A stretch of DNA of 64,000 nt from Rhizophagus irregularis (taxonomy: Eukaryota > Glomeromycota > Glomeromycetes > Glomerales > Glomeraceae): contig NC_089433.1 of NCBI RefSeq assembly GCF_026210795.1, positions 5,171,001-5,235,000 of the forward strand, in the 5' to 3' direction. Below are positions 1 to 10,433 of this stretch, one piece after another. The stretch's first letter is position 1; each line of letters begins with the position of its first letter. The translations under genes were made by a program, and so were the position numbers. A model generated the notes under the pieces. The model did no database searches and was not told where the DNA came from. It saw only the letters and a list, made by a program, of their open reading frames with translations.

Positions 1-463
1 TTATTTTTTAAAAACCACGTGAACAAGATTACAGAAAGATAGACAAGAACAAAAGATAAAACAAAAGTCGAACGCTATCTAATACTAAGCTATAATCAAA
101 CCGCCCGAGGACAGCGCCACTCTGGTACCTTTAACGAACCCGGAGGAGTCCCTAACACGACATCACATCCCAATGGACCAAAGAAAAGGCTTTAGCACAA
201 TCGAACTAAAAAAGAAACGATCCGTATTTTTCTTTTGGTCGGTTAAGACCACCACCTGTAAATACTGTCATAGGTGGAATGTTTCACACTATTCTTATTG
301 TTGTACTATGGTATAAAATTTAGTACGTGGGGTTACCCAAAAAAAAAGATGTAAAAAAAATTACTAGTCTAAAATAAATGTGTGGCTAAAATAATGTAAG
401 TATATAACTATCAGCAAGCCACTAAAAAAAAGTAAATAAGCTGAAAGTTGTAATCGAACGGGG
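1..463. other. 3' flank of the 641-aa gene, no gene seen
   Basis: No coding frame recognised. Bases about 60-200 are clearly more GC-rich than the rest of the window, like the neighbouring reading frame, so this may be 3' UTR or part of the same transferred or transposon-derived block. Confidence 0.4.
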
Positions 464-2389
464 TTAAGGTAAAGCGAAGACTTTAGAGTCTTCAGGAGAC
501 ATTATATCCAGTCTCACTTTTTTGATCTCAATGTTATGCCTATCTGTATACGCAGGTAAGATAGGGGGACGCTTGTGTGGTCTTAGCTCTAGTTGTTTTG
601 TGTCGTCCGAGGTGTGTCCTTTATAACGGTATTGGGGTGAGTTGTCGTCAATAACGGAAAAGTAGTCAATATTAAAACGACCAAATTCTTGCTCTAGTTG
701 GAGCAATTGTTTATTGGTTTTGTAAACGTTTTTGCCTTGTGCAAGTCTGTTATGTAAAACGGAACGGCGGTCAGCTAAAGGTGTGATTTTTCCATGAAAA
801 TGGTCTTGAAATTTAGTGAGATCTTTACACATATCTTCACGATATTCTATACGATTGGAGGAAGTACCCCAGAGTTTAGCTCTAGCGGAAAGTTCTTCTT
901 CCTGGGCACGGCGTTTAACTTCCCATGCTTCATGTTCTTTTTGTTGTCGTACAGCTAATTCATGAGCTTCTTTGCGTTTTCTAATACCATCGAACCAGAA
1001 TCCACATCCTGGTGAAAATTGTTGACCTTTGATTTTTGCCTGTCTCTTAGAAATATAAACAGGTTCATCAGTTACATAAGGGAGAAGGTCGTTAGGAATC
1101 CAAATGCCCAACTTCTCATGCCACGTCTCCTCTTCTTTGAGGAGAATGGGTTGTGGTGTGGTGGCAGGTGAGTGAGTATGTGAAGTACTAAGTAAAATAT
1201 CCCTTGAACGTTGTCGAGAGAGTCGATCTTGGGTCGTGCGTGAAACAGTTATTGCGCGTACAGCGCCTACAGGTCGCCTGGATCGTTCAGGAGGTATAGG
1301 AAAATTATAATCTTCCGCAAGTCGGAGCATCAGCCCTTTATAATATCTTAAATGTTGTACAGGTTTATTAATATGTTGTGAAGGTAAAAAGAGGAAACGG
1401 TGTTGTCGAGCACGGTGTAGTTTTTCGTCAAGAGTTACCAAACCATTGCGAAGTAATTTCTTTTTCTTGTGACCACGATTGTAGAAAACAGATCTACAAG
1501 CCCGTTGAAAACGGGATTTTTGTTTTTTGCTCCTTTTACTACTGTCGGAGTGATGTGAACGGAAGTTATTAAATCGTTTTTGATACATACGACGTTCTAT
1601 GTGTATAGGAACGGAATGTTGATCATTAGCTAGGTATGAAACATCATACGAAATTCCTAGACGGGTTGAATGAACGTGCTTATTGGTACGATGTTGCCAT
1701 CGTTTATGGATAAGAGTTGCATGAAACTGCTTGTTATTTATGTTATCATCCGATAACAGGGTCGGTTTCTTGATGTTATGAAAAATGTCTAAATTTTTTT
1801 GATGAGAAACGCAAGCGCGTCTATTATGAGACATAATGTAAGGAGAGGGGACACGACATATCTGTGTGTGTTTGGGTTCAAAATTGTAGGTGGTGGAAAA
1901 ATTGCACGGTGTAAATATACCGAAGTAAAAACGGTAACGTTTATATGAAAAATTAAAGAAAGTTTTTGTTTGTGAATTTCTAAGTGTGACTTTATCAGCA
2001 CGTGAATTGACAAGAAAATATCTATTAAGCAATTTGGAACGGATAAGATTAAAGTATTTCTTTTGGATGGAGCGTGGGATAACTTTTTGATGAGAAAAAA
2101 AATGTTGTAACATCTTACTAATCTGAAACCTCAGATTAGGAAAGCTACAGGTGGAAGAGTAGCTAATAGGGGTTGATTTCATGTGATAATCATTTGTGTG
2201 TATTTTAAGATGAATATCATTGGTGTTTGCTGAGGGATCGGCTAACTCAAAAAAGAAACTTTTTGATCTTCTGATTTCGTAAATCTTGTTACATCCAGCC
2301 CGATTGGGTTTAGTCACGTGAAATTTGTGAAATGAGACGTCGAAAGAAAATTTTCCCAAGGGAATAGGTTTTTGAAAAGTAAAAACCAT
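464..2389 (-). CDS. Unrecognised basic protein, 641 aa
   Basis: An uninterrupted single-exon frame from ATG (2389) to a stop at 464. I do not recognise the family. The first 340 residues are rich in His, Lys, Arg, Asn and Phe with no clear domain. The C-terminal 220 residues look more protein-like: a stretch around residues 425-445 with the motif WHEKLGIWIPNDLLPYV, a Lys/Arg/Glu-rich likely helix around residues 475-510 (KRKEAHELAVRQQKEHEAWE), and a hydrophilic tail. There is no signal peptide or membrane segment. Base composition is less AT-rich than neighbouring genes, which fits recent arrival or a transposon-encoded accessory protein, but no TIRs or tail were found around it. The long open frame supports a real gene; the N-terminal half could be fortuitous. 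Confidence 0.5.
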   Translation of the reverse strand: MVFTFQKPIPLGKFSFDVSFHKFHVTKPNRAGCNKIYEIRRSKSFFFELADPSANTNDIHLKIHTNDYHMKSTPISYSSTCSFPNLRFQISKMLQHFFSHQKVIPRSIQKKYFNLIRSKLLNRYFLVNSRADKVTLRNSQTKTFFNFSYKRYRFYFGIFTPCNFSTTYNFEPKHTQICRVPSPYIMSHNRRACVSHQKNLDIFHNIKKPTLLSDDNINNKQFHATLIHKRWQHRTNKHVHSTRLGISYDVSYLANDQHSVPIHIERRMYQKRFNNFRSHHSDSSKRSKKQKSRFQRACRSVFYNRGHKKKKLLRNGLVTLDEKLHRARQHRFLFLPSQHINKPVQHLRYYKGLMLRLAEDYNFPIPPERSRRPVGAVRAITVSRTTQDRLSRQRSRDILLSTSHTHSPATTPQPILLKEEETWHEKLGIWIPNDLLPYVTDEPVYISKRQAKIKGQQFSPGCGFWFDGIRKRKEAHELAVRQQKEHEAWEVKRRAQEEELSARAKLWGTSSNRIEYREDMCKDLTKFQDHFHGKITPLADRRSVLHNRLAQGKNVYKTNKQLLQLEQEFGRFNIDYFSVIDDNSPQYRYKGHTSDDTKQLELRPHKRPPILPAYTDRHNIEIKKVRLDIMSPEDSKVFALP

Positions 2390-4053
2390 ATTTTTAATAT
2401 GTGTTTAAAAGGTAAGATAAAAATATAGTAAAAACTTCTTTCAGAGGTCGGGTAATAAAGAGAAGAACCTTTCCATAAGAAGCCACCCAGTGGTCTTCTA
2501 TCTTCTCAACGTTCAAAGACGTAAAAAGGGTGTAAAATGTAAAAACAGTATTTAACTGCGGATTTCTATGTGAAAAAATGGAAAGGGGAAAGAGTTTTTT
2601 TTTTATTTAAGTGAAGTTTCTTTAACGATTGTATTTCGCATAGTCAACACCTGATTAATCACGTGATCATATGATTTCATTGGCTGGCAAATGTTGATCA
2701 TCGCATGAGTAACTGTAATGCCGTGACTAGTTTATTAGTTGTGAGGCGTAGTATTATATTTATAAAATTTTATAGTATTTTTACTTCTGCGGTCCGTAAT
2801 GACATTAAAATGGGCTAATCATAACTCCGGGATCACGAGTAATGTTTAGTATTACATAGTTCTTGTGTTCACTTTTATTTTTAGATTTGGGATTGGGAAT
2901 TAGGATCGTAATATTTACTTTATAAGGATAAAGTGTGAAGATCAAGAATTGCGAATTTTGAAAAGTTTATAATTATGAAAAATGGAAAACGACATTTTTG
3001 AAAAGGGAATCACTTCAAGAAAATGCATCACTAGTATCAAAATTTGTTAGGATCAAAATTCAAAAAAGGGAGAACTGAAATATTTTTGTGGACTTAGAAT
3101 TTATTTCGATGAAAATCATTTATTATAATATGAATAGGGGTAAATTTAGACCTCATGAAAAGGGATTATTAAACCAAGCATTATATTATTTTGTCGTAAT
3201 TTTATATTATTAATAAAAATATCATTTTTGTTAAGACTACGGTGGCAACGTGATTTATCACAGGCTTAGGCCTTACAGTACTTATATCGATATCGTCTAT
3301 TTTTTTATTATTAATTTTTTTATTATTAAATAAAAAGATTTTAGATGAATATTAAAAAATCTTACAATAAGTCACTTTTAATTTGACTTACTGGAAAATT
3401 ATATAATAAGTCTATTTATTACAAAATTAGGTCCTAATATTATCAGTTATAAATATTTTTTCAGTCCTATTATGGTAAAATTAAACACTATGTAAACTGA
3501 AAGAATTTTAAATTCATTGTAGCATAATTTAATTTAATAATAGAAATGAAAATAATACATAAAAAAACCAAGTAAATTTTTACTAAATTTTTTTTTAAAC
3601 TTATCTATATAACAAAAAATATGCCTGACGTTTAGAATTGTCCCATATAGATAATTGGATTGTGTAATATGAGACATACCTGCGCCTATTTATTTATTAC
3701 ACAAAAATAAAAGAAAATTGGTTTTTCATCAATTGAATAACAATCATATTTGAATATTAATAAGGATACTATCTAATGACAATCAAATTTGTTAAACGCA
3801 AATTATATTTTCTAAAAAAAATATAAATATAAAAATAAAAAAAAATAAAAAAACGCAATTATTTAATCATACTAAATAAGTAAATGGTAGTAATATTTTT
3901 CTTTTTTTGGTTATGAGGCGTAAAATATTACGCCTCAAGGTCACAAAATTTATGTGAGACAACATGAAATTTTGATCAACAATTTGCATTTTACTAATTT
4001 ATCAAGTAAATGAACTTTAAATAATTCATTCATTCTTTCTTATTGATTACATT
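2390..4053. other. Intergenic between divergent genes, no gene seen
   Basis: AT-rich sequence between the 641-aa gene (-) and kinase A (+), so it should hold both promoters. No long frames. It contains CACGTGATCAT at about 2661 and the inverted repeat annotated separately at 3914-3937. Confidence 0.6.
3914..3937. promoter_or_regulatory. Inverted repeat upstream of kinase A
   Basis: Perfect 10-bp arms TGAGGCGTAA / TTACGCCTCA separated by AATA, 117 bp before the kinase A start codon. It could be a binding site, a cruciform, or the stub of a foldback element; the GGCGTAA core recurs elsewhere in the window (about 2735, 45640). The sequence alone does not choose between these. Confidence 0.45.
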
Positions 4054-6311
4054 ATGTCCACCCTTCGATATGAATTAATTCATGCAACAATTAATAGAGC
4101 GTCTACATTAACAGATACTAATATTTACAATGATATACATAAACAATTTGAATTTCAAAAACAAACAGTCCTTGCTGATAAAATTCTTACAAATGATGAA
4201 AAAACTTTTGCAATAAGATGGATAACTAAAGGTCATGATCGAAATAAAGTTAATTTTAATTCAGGAACAAAAAGAATTTGTGAAAATTGTAAGCAAGAAT
4301 GTTTAGCCACATTATATTGTGAATATTGTGTTCGAAATTATTTAAAAGAAGATTTTTCAAATTGGACATCTGGAAATAATGATATTGATAATTTAATACA
4401 GAAATGTCAAATGGAATCACTCATGCCGAGTAAAATAGTTGAATGGATCCCATATAGTAATTTAGAAAATATTAAATATTTAACAAAAGGTGGATTTTCT
4501 GAAATTTATACAGCAGATTGGATTAATGGACATTATGAAGAATGGGATTCTGAAAAAAAACAATTAACGAGACTCAGGAATCGTGGTACAGTGCTTAAAA
4601 AGTTAGAAAATGTTGAAAGTGCAAATCAAAGTTGGATTGAGGAGGTTTGTATTATTGTATTCTATATTTTATAAAATTGTTGTAATTTTTGTATTAGAAA
4701 TAGTATTTTTACAAATTATTGTCTTTTAGGCTAAATCGCATTTAACTATAAGTAATAAATGGGCAAATGTTGTTCGATGTTATGGTTTAACGCAAAATCC
4801 ATCAAATGGAAATTATATGCTTGTAATGAATAAAATGGATATAGATTTAAGAAAATATTTACAACAAAATCATAATCAACTTACATGGAAAGATAGAATG
4901 AAAATTATTAATGAAATAACTCTTGCACTTTATTATATTCATTTTGAGAAAGCAATTCATAGAGATTTGCATTCTGGAAATATATTATATTCACAACTAG
5001 CCAATAGTTGGATCATTAGTGATCTTGGATTTTGTGGACCTGCTGATAAATCTTCAACAAGTATATATGGAAATCTTCCTTACATAGCACTCGAAGTTAT
5101 TGTTGGAAGAGAATATACTTTTGCATCTGATATTTATAGTATTGCAATTCTTATGTGGGAAATTTCATCTGGACAAACACCATTTATAAATTATGAACAT
5201 GAAAATGATATTGTAATGAATATTATTAACGGTATAAGGCCAAAAATTGTGCCAGGAACTCCATTAGAATATAAAAATTTAATGAAAGAATGTTGGGATG
5301 CTGATCCATTAAAAAGACCTAATATACTTACACTTTGGAATAAAATACAAAAAATTAATTTATATTATCAAAATATGTCAGATGAATTATTCAAATCAGA
5401 AATGGATAATTTAGAAATGAATAGAGTAGAAGAAAATTATACGAGTAGTACAAGTAAAATTCATAACTTTGGAAATCTACCTGAACCAAGAAATGCAACA
5501 GAAGGTATTAAGTGTATAATATTTTATTAATGAATATATTTATTTTAAAATACATTATTGATGTTATCTTTTATTATAACAGAAGAACAAGAAGGTATAA
5601 CCGTATAAATAATAATTTCTACTATTTTTTATAATAATCCAGTTTAAAATACTAAACACTTTAAATTTTACTGCTAATTAGTGTTTCATAGTAAATTGTA
5701 TGATTTTAACATTCCTGACGATAGTAAGTGTTTAATAACATTATAGCGTTGAATTATCATATAATGATTAATTAATTTTTTATAGTTGACGACTTTAATA
5801 AATCAAATGAGCAGAATAGTAGCAAAACATTAAAAGTAATTACTATTTTTAGAGGTAATATATTTTAATTATTGTCAAATCGAGATTGATTTATATATTA
5901 AATCTATATCTTAATTTTTAGATAGTAATAAAAAATTATCTAAATCATTTAAAAAGTTGCAAATAAAGTCAAATAGTAAGTAAATTACTAACGAATAAAT
6001 TATTACTATATCAATTTAATTTATTAAACGCGACTTTTATTTAAATTTAGATGATAAAAAAGAAAAAACTCAAAAATATGTTGTTGGTAGGTGAAAATTT
6101 TACGTAATAAAAAACAATTTTAATACTATTCTAATTCTATTTACTTATCTATTACAGATGATGACGAAGTATATAACAATCCAAACTTTCATTCAAAAGA
6201 ACAAGATGAACTGGAAATTCCTGATGGTAAGCTCTTAAAATAAAGTAGAAAAAATAAATTTCTTTATAAAGCAAATAATTAACCTATTTTTTATCTTTAG
6301 ATGGATTTTAA
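4054..6311 (+). CDS. TKL-type protein kinase A, seven exons, 526 aa
   Basis: Predicted Ser/Thr-Tyr kinase-like protein. Exons inferred from GT-AG sites and frame: 4054-4644, 4730-5504, 5583-5594, 5786-5854, 5922-5975, 6158-6226, 6301-6311. The first intron is phase 0, all later ones phase 1. Head: CxxC at Cys76/79 and CxxC at Cys89/92, a probable zinc site. Kinase: Gly loop KGGFSE (145-150), Lys182 (VLKKL), alpha-C Glu196/197, HRDLHSGN (274-281), DLG instead of DFG (295-297), and ALE where APE is expected (317-319). The C-lobe ends near CWDADPLKRP. The tail is built from four short exons, among them a 12-nt microexon and one ending EQDELEIPD, and finishes DGF. Paralogue of kinase B at 20.0 kb. 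Loss of the APE proline may lower activity. Kinase identity is sure; the small tail exons are inference. Confidence 0.88.
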
Positions 6312-7249
6312 ATTTTTTTGGTAAATCAAATTAACAATATTTTTTTTATATTTTAAATTATTATCACTTATTTATTTATCGTGGATTATTTAAACACTAA
6401 GACTAGAGTACAAAATTCTTAGTTTGTAATTTAAATAATTTTAATAAACTTATTCAAATTATTAAAGTATACTATTAAATTATTCAAATTTTTTAATGTT
6501 GTTCTATTATAATAAGAAAAAAATTATCACTTCGATGGTAGTAGCTAAAGTTTAGATTTGAGTATTCAATAAAATTTATTTTTCCAAAAAAAAAAAAATT
6601 AATAAACAATGCTTTGTTTAGACATAATATTACGGTGAGAACGGCGAGAAAAAATCTACATATTATTCGGCTTTATCTTTAACCTTGCATATTATACAAA
6701 AACGTGGCTTTATAACTTAAAGTGATTTATTCGTAAGTCATAAAGTGAATATGAAAACAAAAGCACGGAGTATAGTGATTGCTTTCAATAGGAAAATAAG
6801 TACGGGAAAGACCCTTAAGCAGGAAAATAAGGAAGATCTTTCAAATTCAAAGAAATTTGCATATTATTTATTAAACATTTTTTCTATTTGTGTAATGCAT
6901 GTGATATTTTTTCATAATTGATATTGCAGAAAAATTGAGTATTAAAAAAATGCGAAAAAAATTTGAAAGCAAAAATTCTTTATTGTATTTTTTCATAAAG
7001 TAATACGCGAGAATAAAAAATGTAATAGAGGTAGATAAAACGGATAACATAATAATGTAATTTACATATCCAAAGTTTTGGTAAATGGTAATAGCGTGGC
7101 TTAAGTGGCTTGTACGAAATCACGCGTCCGGATGACTAATCATTTATCACATTGTCATCTGACACGAATCACACGATTCGTTCGACATCAACATAAATAA
7201 ATACGCACTTTAAATTCCTAACAAAAATAAAATACAAAATAAAATAAAA
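6312..7249. other. Intergenic, no gene seen
   Basis: AT-rich sequence following kinase A. A small inverted motif (CGAATCACACGATTCG) lies near 7170, just upstream of the F-box fragment. No coding frame recognised. Confidence 0.5.
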
Positions 7250-7369
7250 ATGGCAAAGTTATATAACGATATACTACATTATATTTTTCAGAAATTAAAT
7301 AATGATGGAAGTTCTTTACTTTCTTGTTTATTGGTTAATTTAGACAGAATTTTGAAAATTCTAAATTGA
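7250..7369 (+). pseudogene. F-box protein N-terminus, truncated
   Basis: A 39-aa frame beginning MAKLYNDILHYIFQKLNN and continuing through LLSCLLVN is a recognisable fungal F-box start (compare LNIDCFILIFNELQ...LYSCLLVNKEW in the intact gene at 10.4-11.9 kb). It then meets a stop at 7367-7369, and no LRR region follows in any frame I could read. The ATG and F-box helix 1 are intact, so it could still be transcribed, but the gene is cut off. Opposite strand to the other F-box copies. Confidence 0.6.
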
Positions 7370-8009
7370 ATAGTTCAAATGATTAATTTAGATTCCAAAT
7401 TTAAACTATTTCATTTAAATTCTAGTGGAAGGCAGCTTTTAATGATGTTAAGTCATGTCACATTATAGACGTATGACTCATATAACTCCAGAGTAAATTT
7501 GATTACGTATAACATTATAGAGTTATTAGGCACGGAGTATTCAATATGGAGAATGACTTGCTGTCATTATGCCACGCACTTTACCTCAAATCTGTCTATC
7601 CCTTCAATAGTTTTTTTTTATCATTCAAATTATTCGCAATTAATTAAAAATTTTTTTTTTTTCATAAACTGAATATCAAATTAAAGTCAATATTTATAAA
7701 CAGGGAAGTTTTAAAAATGAACACAAAGTATCTTGGTCAAGATAGTAAGTCCCATTTGTTTCATATTCTTCCTATGTATTATTACCATTCTCAAGAGTTA
7801 AAATTTCTATTTGGCTTTTTAACCACCTTAAGAAGTGAAAAAAATTTATTTTGGCTTTCTATTACACAACTGTTGAATAAATATCATCCCTGAATACATG
7901 GGCAATCTTAATAATATGTGGAAAACTAACTTTTGAAGTACACTGACTTAACTACCTTAATTTAAAAAATAAGATGCATTTTTATTTTGCAAATTTAGAG
8001 TTGATTCCG

Positions 8010-8175
8010 ATTAATTTAGGAGAATTACTGGGTTTAACCACTCCAGTCCTCAATTCGGGCACCCTAAATTTGTTGCTGATAAAGGCCTTGGAATATGCAC
8101 CTTCCTTTATTACTAAATAAACAATGGATTACTAATGAGTAACTTCTTTACAACAGGTCAATACTGAAAATAAAT
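8010..8175 (+). pseudogene. Remnant resembling the middle exon of the bromodomain gene
   Basis: DNA here (GGAGAATTACTG..., then GGCACCCTAAATTTGTTG and a CAACAG splice-like end followed by GTCAATACTGAAAA) matches, with gaps, the minus-strand sequence at about 27350-27160 spanning exons 1-3 of the bromodomain gene. The frame reads NSGTLNLLLIKA where the gene has STLTLLLIKSA, then hits stops. I read it as a decayed partial copy; flanking sequence out to about 7800 and 8660 is not recognisable. Confidence 0.4.
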
Positions 8176-8989
8176 GGTTAAATACAAAGTTAAGAACCCC
8201 TATGGAAGAAGAAATAACTTCATACAAGAAACTTAACAAAGAAAATCACAACAGTACTGGTAATTCATTTATACTTTATTTTTATAAATGTTGAATTATA
8301 TTACTTTACTTTTTTAGATATAATATAACTTTTACATGGACAAAAACGGAAGGATTCTTCACTTGAACAATTGTTAGTTCGAAATTCAAAACATATAATG
8401 TAGGAGATCATAGAAAGAAAAGAAAGTGTTCCAAAGATAGAATTGTAGATCCTTTCTTATGAACTATAGTAGATTCAGGCAATTAAAGCTTAAACAATGA
8501 ATTGGAATATATTCTGACTTGAAGGATAATGAGTACGAGGATGATCTAGAAGTCAGGTCTAAATTGGATTCAGTATACCCCACCAAAGATAGCCTGATGG
8601 AAACTTGGCTATTTCCTTCTGAGAAATTAGTAGTTAATTTAGTAAGTGGCCCTCCTTTATTACATAAATCTCAATAAGTTTAGATCATTATTTTCTTTTC
8701 CTTTTGCTTTTCAATCTGACTTATATTAATTTGCACATACCCATCATATATAGGGATTACACATCTTGGAATAAAGATTTAATAGCCAGAATGGATTAGG
8801 AACGATGACTGGAAGTAATTATAAAAAAGCATTGAATATCCCAAGGATTCATGAAGACCAGACGTGGAGAAACTTTTTAGTGATTTACTATAAACAGCAA
8901 TTATTTAATAAAACTCATGATAATTCCTTAATAATTTTAAATCAGTTACAAATAATTCGTAATTTTTCGTTCCAATAGATTAATTTTGG

Positions 8990-9255
8990 TAGAAATCATG
9001 ATAGAAAATTTGAAATTGATTTTTCAGGTACTATATCCATAATATTTTCTAAAATATTAGCTTTTAGAAATTTACAAAAGATGGTATAATTAAGTGAAAG
9101 AATAATTGAGAAACTTAACTAAATTAATATTATCAAATAAGGAAAGTATTATATTATAAAATTTTTCTTTGAATTCCTAAATGACACTAACTAAAAGACA
9201 TAAATATAATGATATAATGATTTATTAGCTGTCAGTAATTTATTAAAACAAGATG
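8990..9255 (-). pseudogene. F-box gene fragment, decayed copy 1
   Basis: Minus-strand sequence aligns with the first third of the intact F-box gene (11882 downwards): the stretches matching the GNYPYF...SSKQLLFDNN region and the AFTER-F-box segment are visible at DNA level, e.g. GAAAGTATTATATTA and TAAAAGACATAAATATAATGAT. Many stops and small deletions; no open frame remains. Confidence 0.5.
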
Positions 9256-9839
9256 GGTAATATTTAATATTTTCATTTTATTCTATTTTATTTATTAAAA
9301 GGGAATGAAAGTAAAAAAAAAATTCATTTAAGATAAAATATAACGAAACCAAGATTGATACCATCGTCAAAATTATAGTGTATAAATGAAGCAAAAATAC
9401 ATTTATCCGATATTTGACTTGAAATAAAATTTTCAATATTTTCCTTATTATTAAATGAGAATACAAATAGTGCTTAATAGTAGTTAAATCCATCATGAAA
9501 GAATAATTTGTACTTTGAGGTTAATTCAGCATAATTACTAAATTGTGAAATTAATCAAATTAATCAATTTGGTCGGTCCAAAAGAGGTTTTCTATCATAT
9601 ATAAAACGAAAATATTTGATTGAAAAATTTTAGGGAAAAGTAATTTATTATTTCATCTTAAGATTATTTGAAAATTTTCAAGTAAAATATTGGATAATTT
9701 CATTTTTATATATCTATCCTGTCAGAAGTACATGCATATATGGTTATGCATGGTTCCATTTTTGTGATCACGTCGTAATTTATCCAACTAAAATAATAAT
9801 AAATGTTGATATTAAAGCTTTCATAATAATTCTTTATTT

Positions 9840-10190
9840 ACTAACAAATTTGTTCCAAAAGATCTAATTTTGGCAAATAATCATAGAAAGTTTTTCAAGC
9901 ACAATGTCCACAATATTTACAATACTTACAGAAATTTACAAAAGTTGATATAAATAAATGTTAGATGCTTTGAAATAATTGTTGAGGGAAAGTAAAGTTG
10001 TTGACAGGTAGTAAAGTATTTATATTAGAAAGTTTTTTTGGTTTATCTACAAATTGAGAAAGTTATATCATAGGATGGGAACCACTAAATGACACCATTC
10101 TTTATTAACAAAAAGATGGAAATATAATGACATTTTATCTTCACATCATTAAAAATAAATATAAAACAACCGTTATTTAATTTTACCAAA
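9840..10190 (-). pseudogene. F-box gene fragment, decayed copy 2
   Basis: Second partial copy of the 5' part of the F-box gene in the same orientation. On the minus strand VNKEWCHLVVPI can still be read around 10085-10120, matching VNKEWYHLVVPI in the intact gene, but with stops before and after. Together with the 9.0-kb fragment it forms a tandem series of shrinking copies downstream of the live gene. Confidence 0.6.
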
Positions 10191-10433
10191 TTATTTTATT
10201 AAAAAAAAAAAAAGAATAAAATGAGAAAAAAAGGATTCTGCTATTCATTACAATATATAATTATTTATCACCATAGGTATTTGACCCTTTGAGTTTAATT
10301 AAATAATTCATTATACTGTAATCTTAACCCTAATACTAATCTCGAAATTTTACTATAGAATCTATATACTTAAATATCACCATATAGTTACAAATAGATA
10401 TATCCAAAAAAAAAAATTCATCTTAAATAAAAT

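Noticed and set aside
1378-2013. Frames of 64 and 74 codons overlapping the 641-aa gene
   Set aside because: Shadows of the longer frame in other frames or strand.
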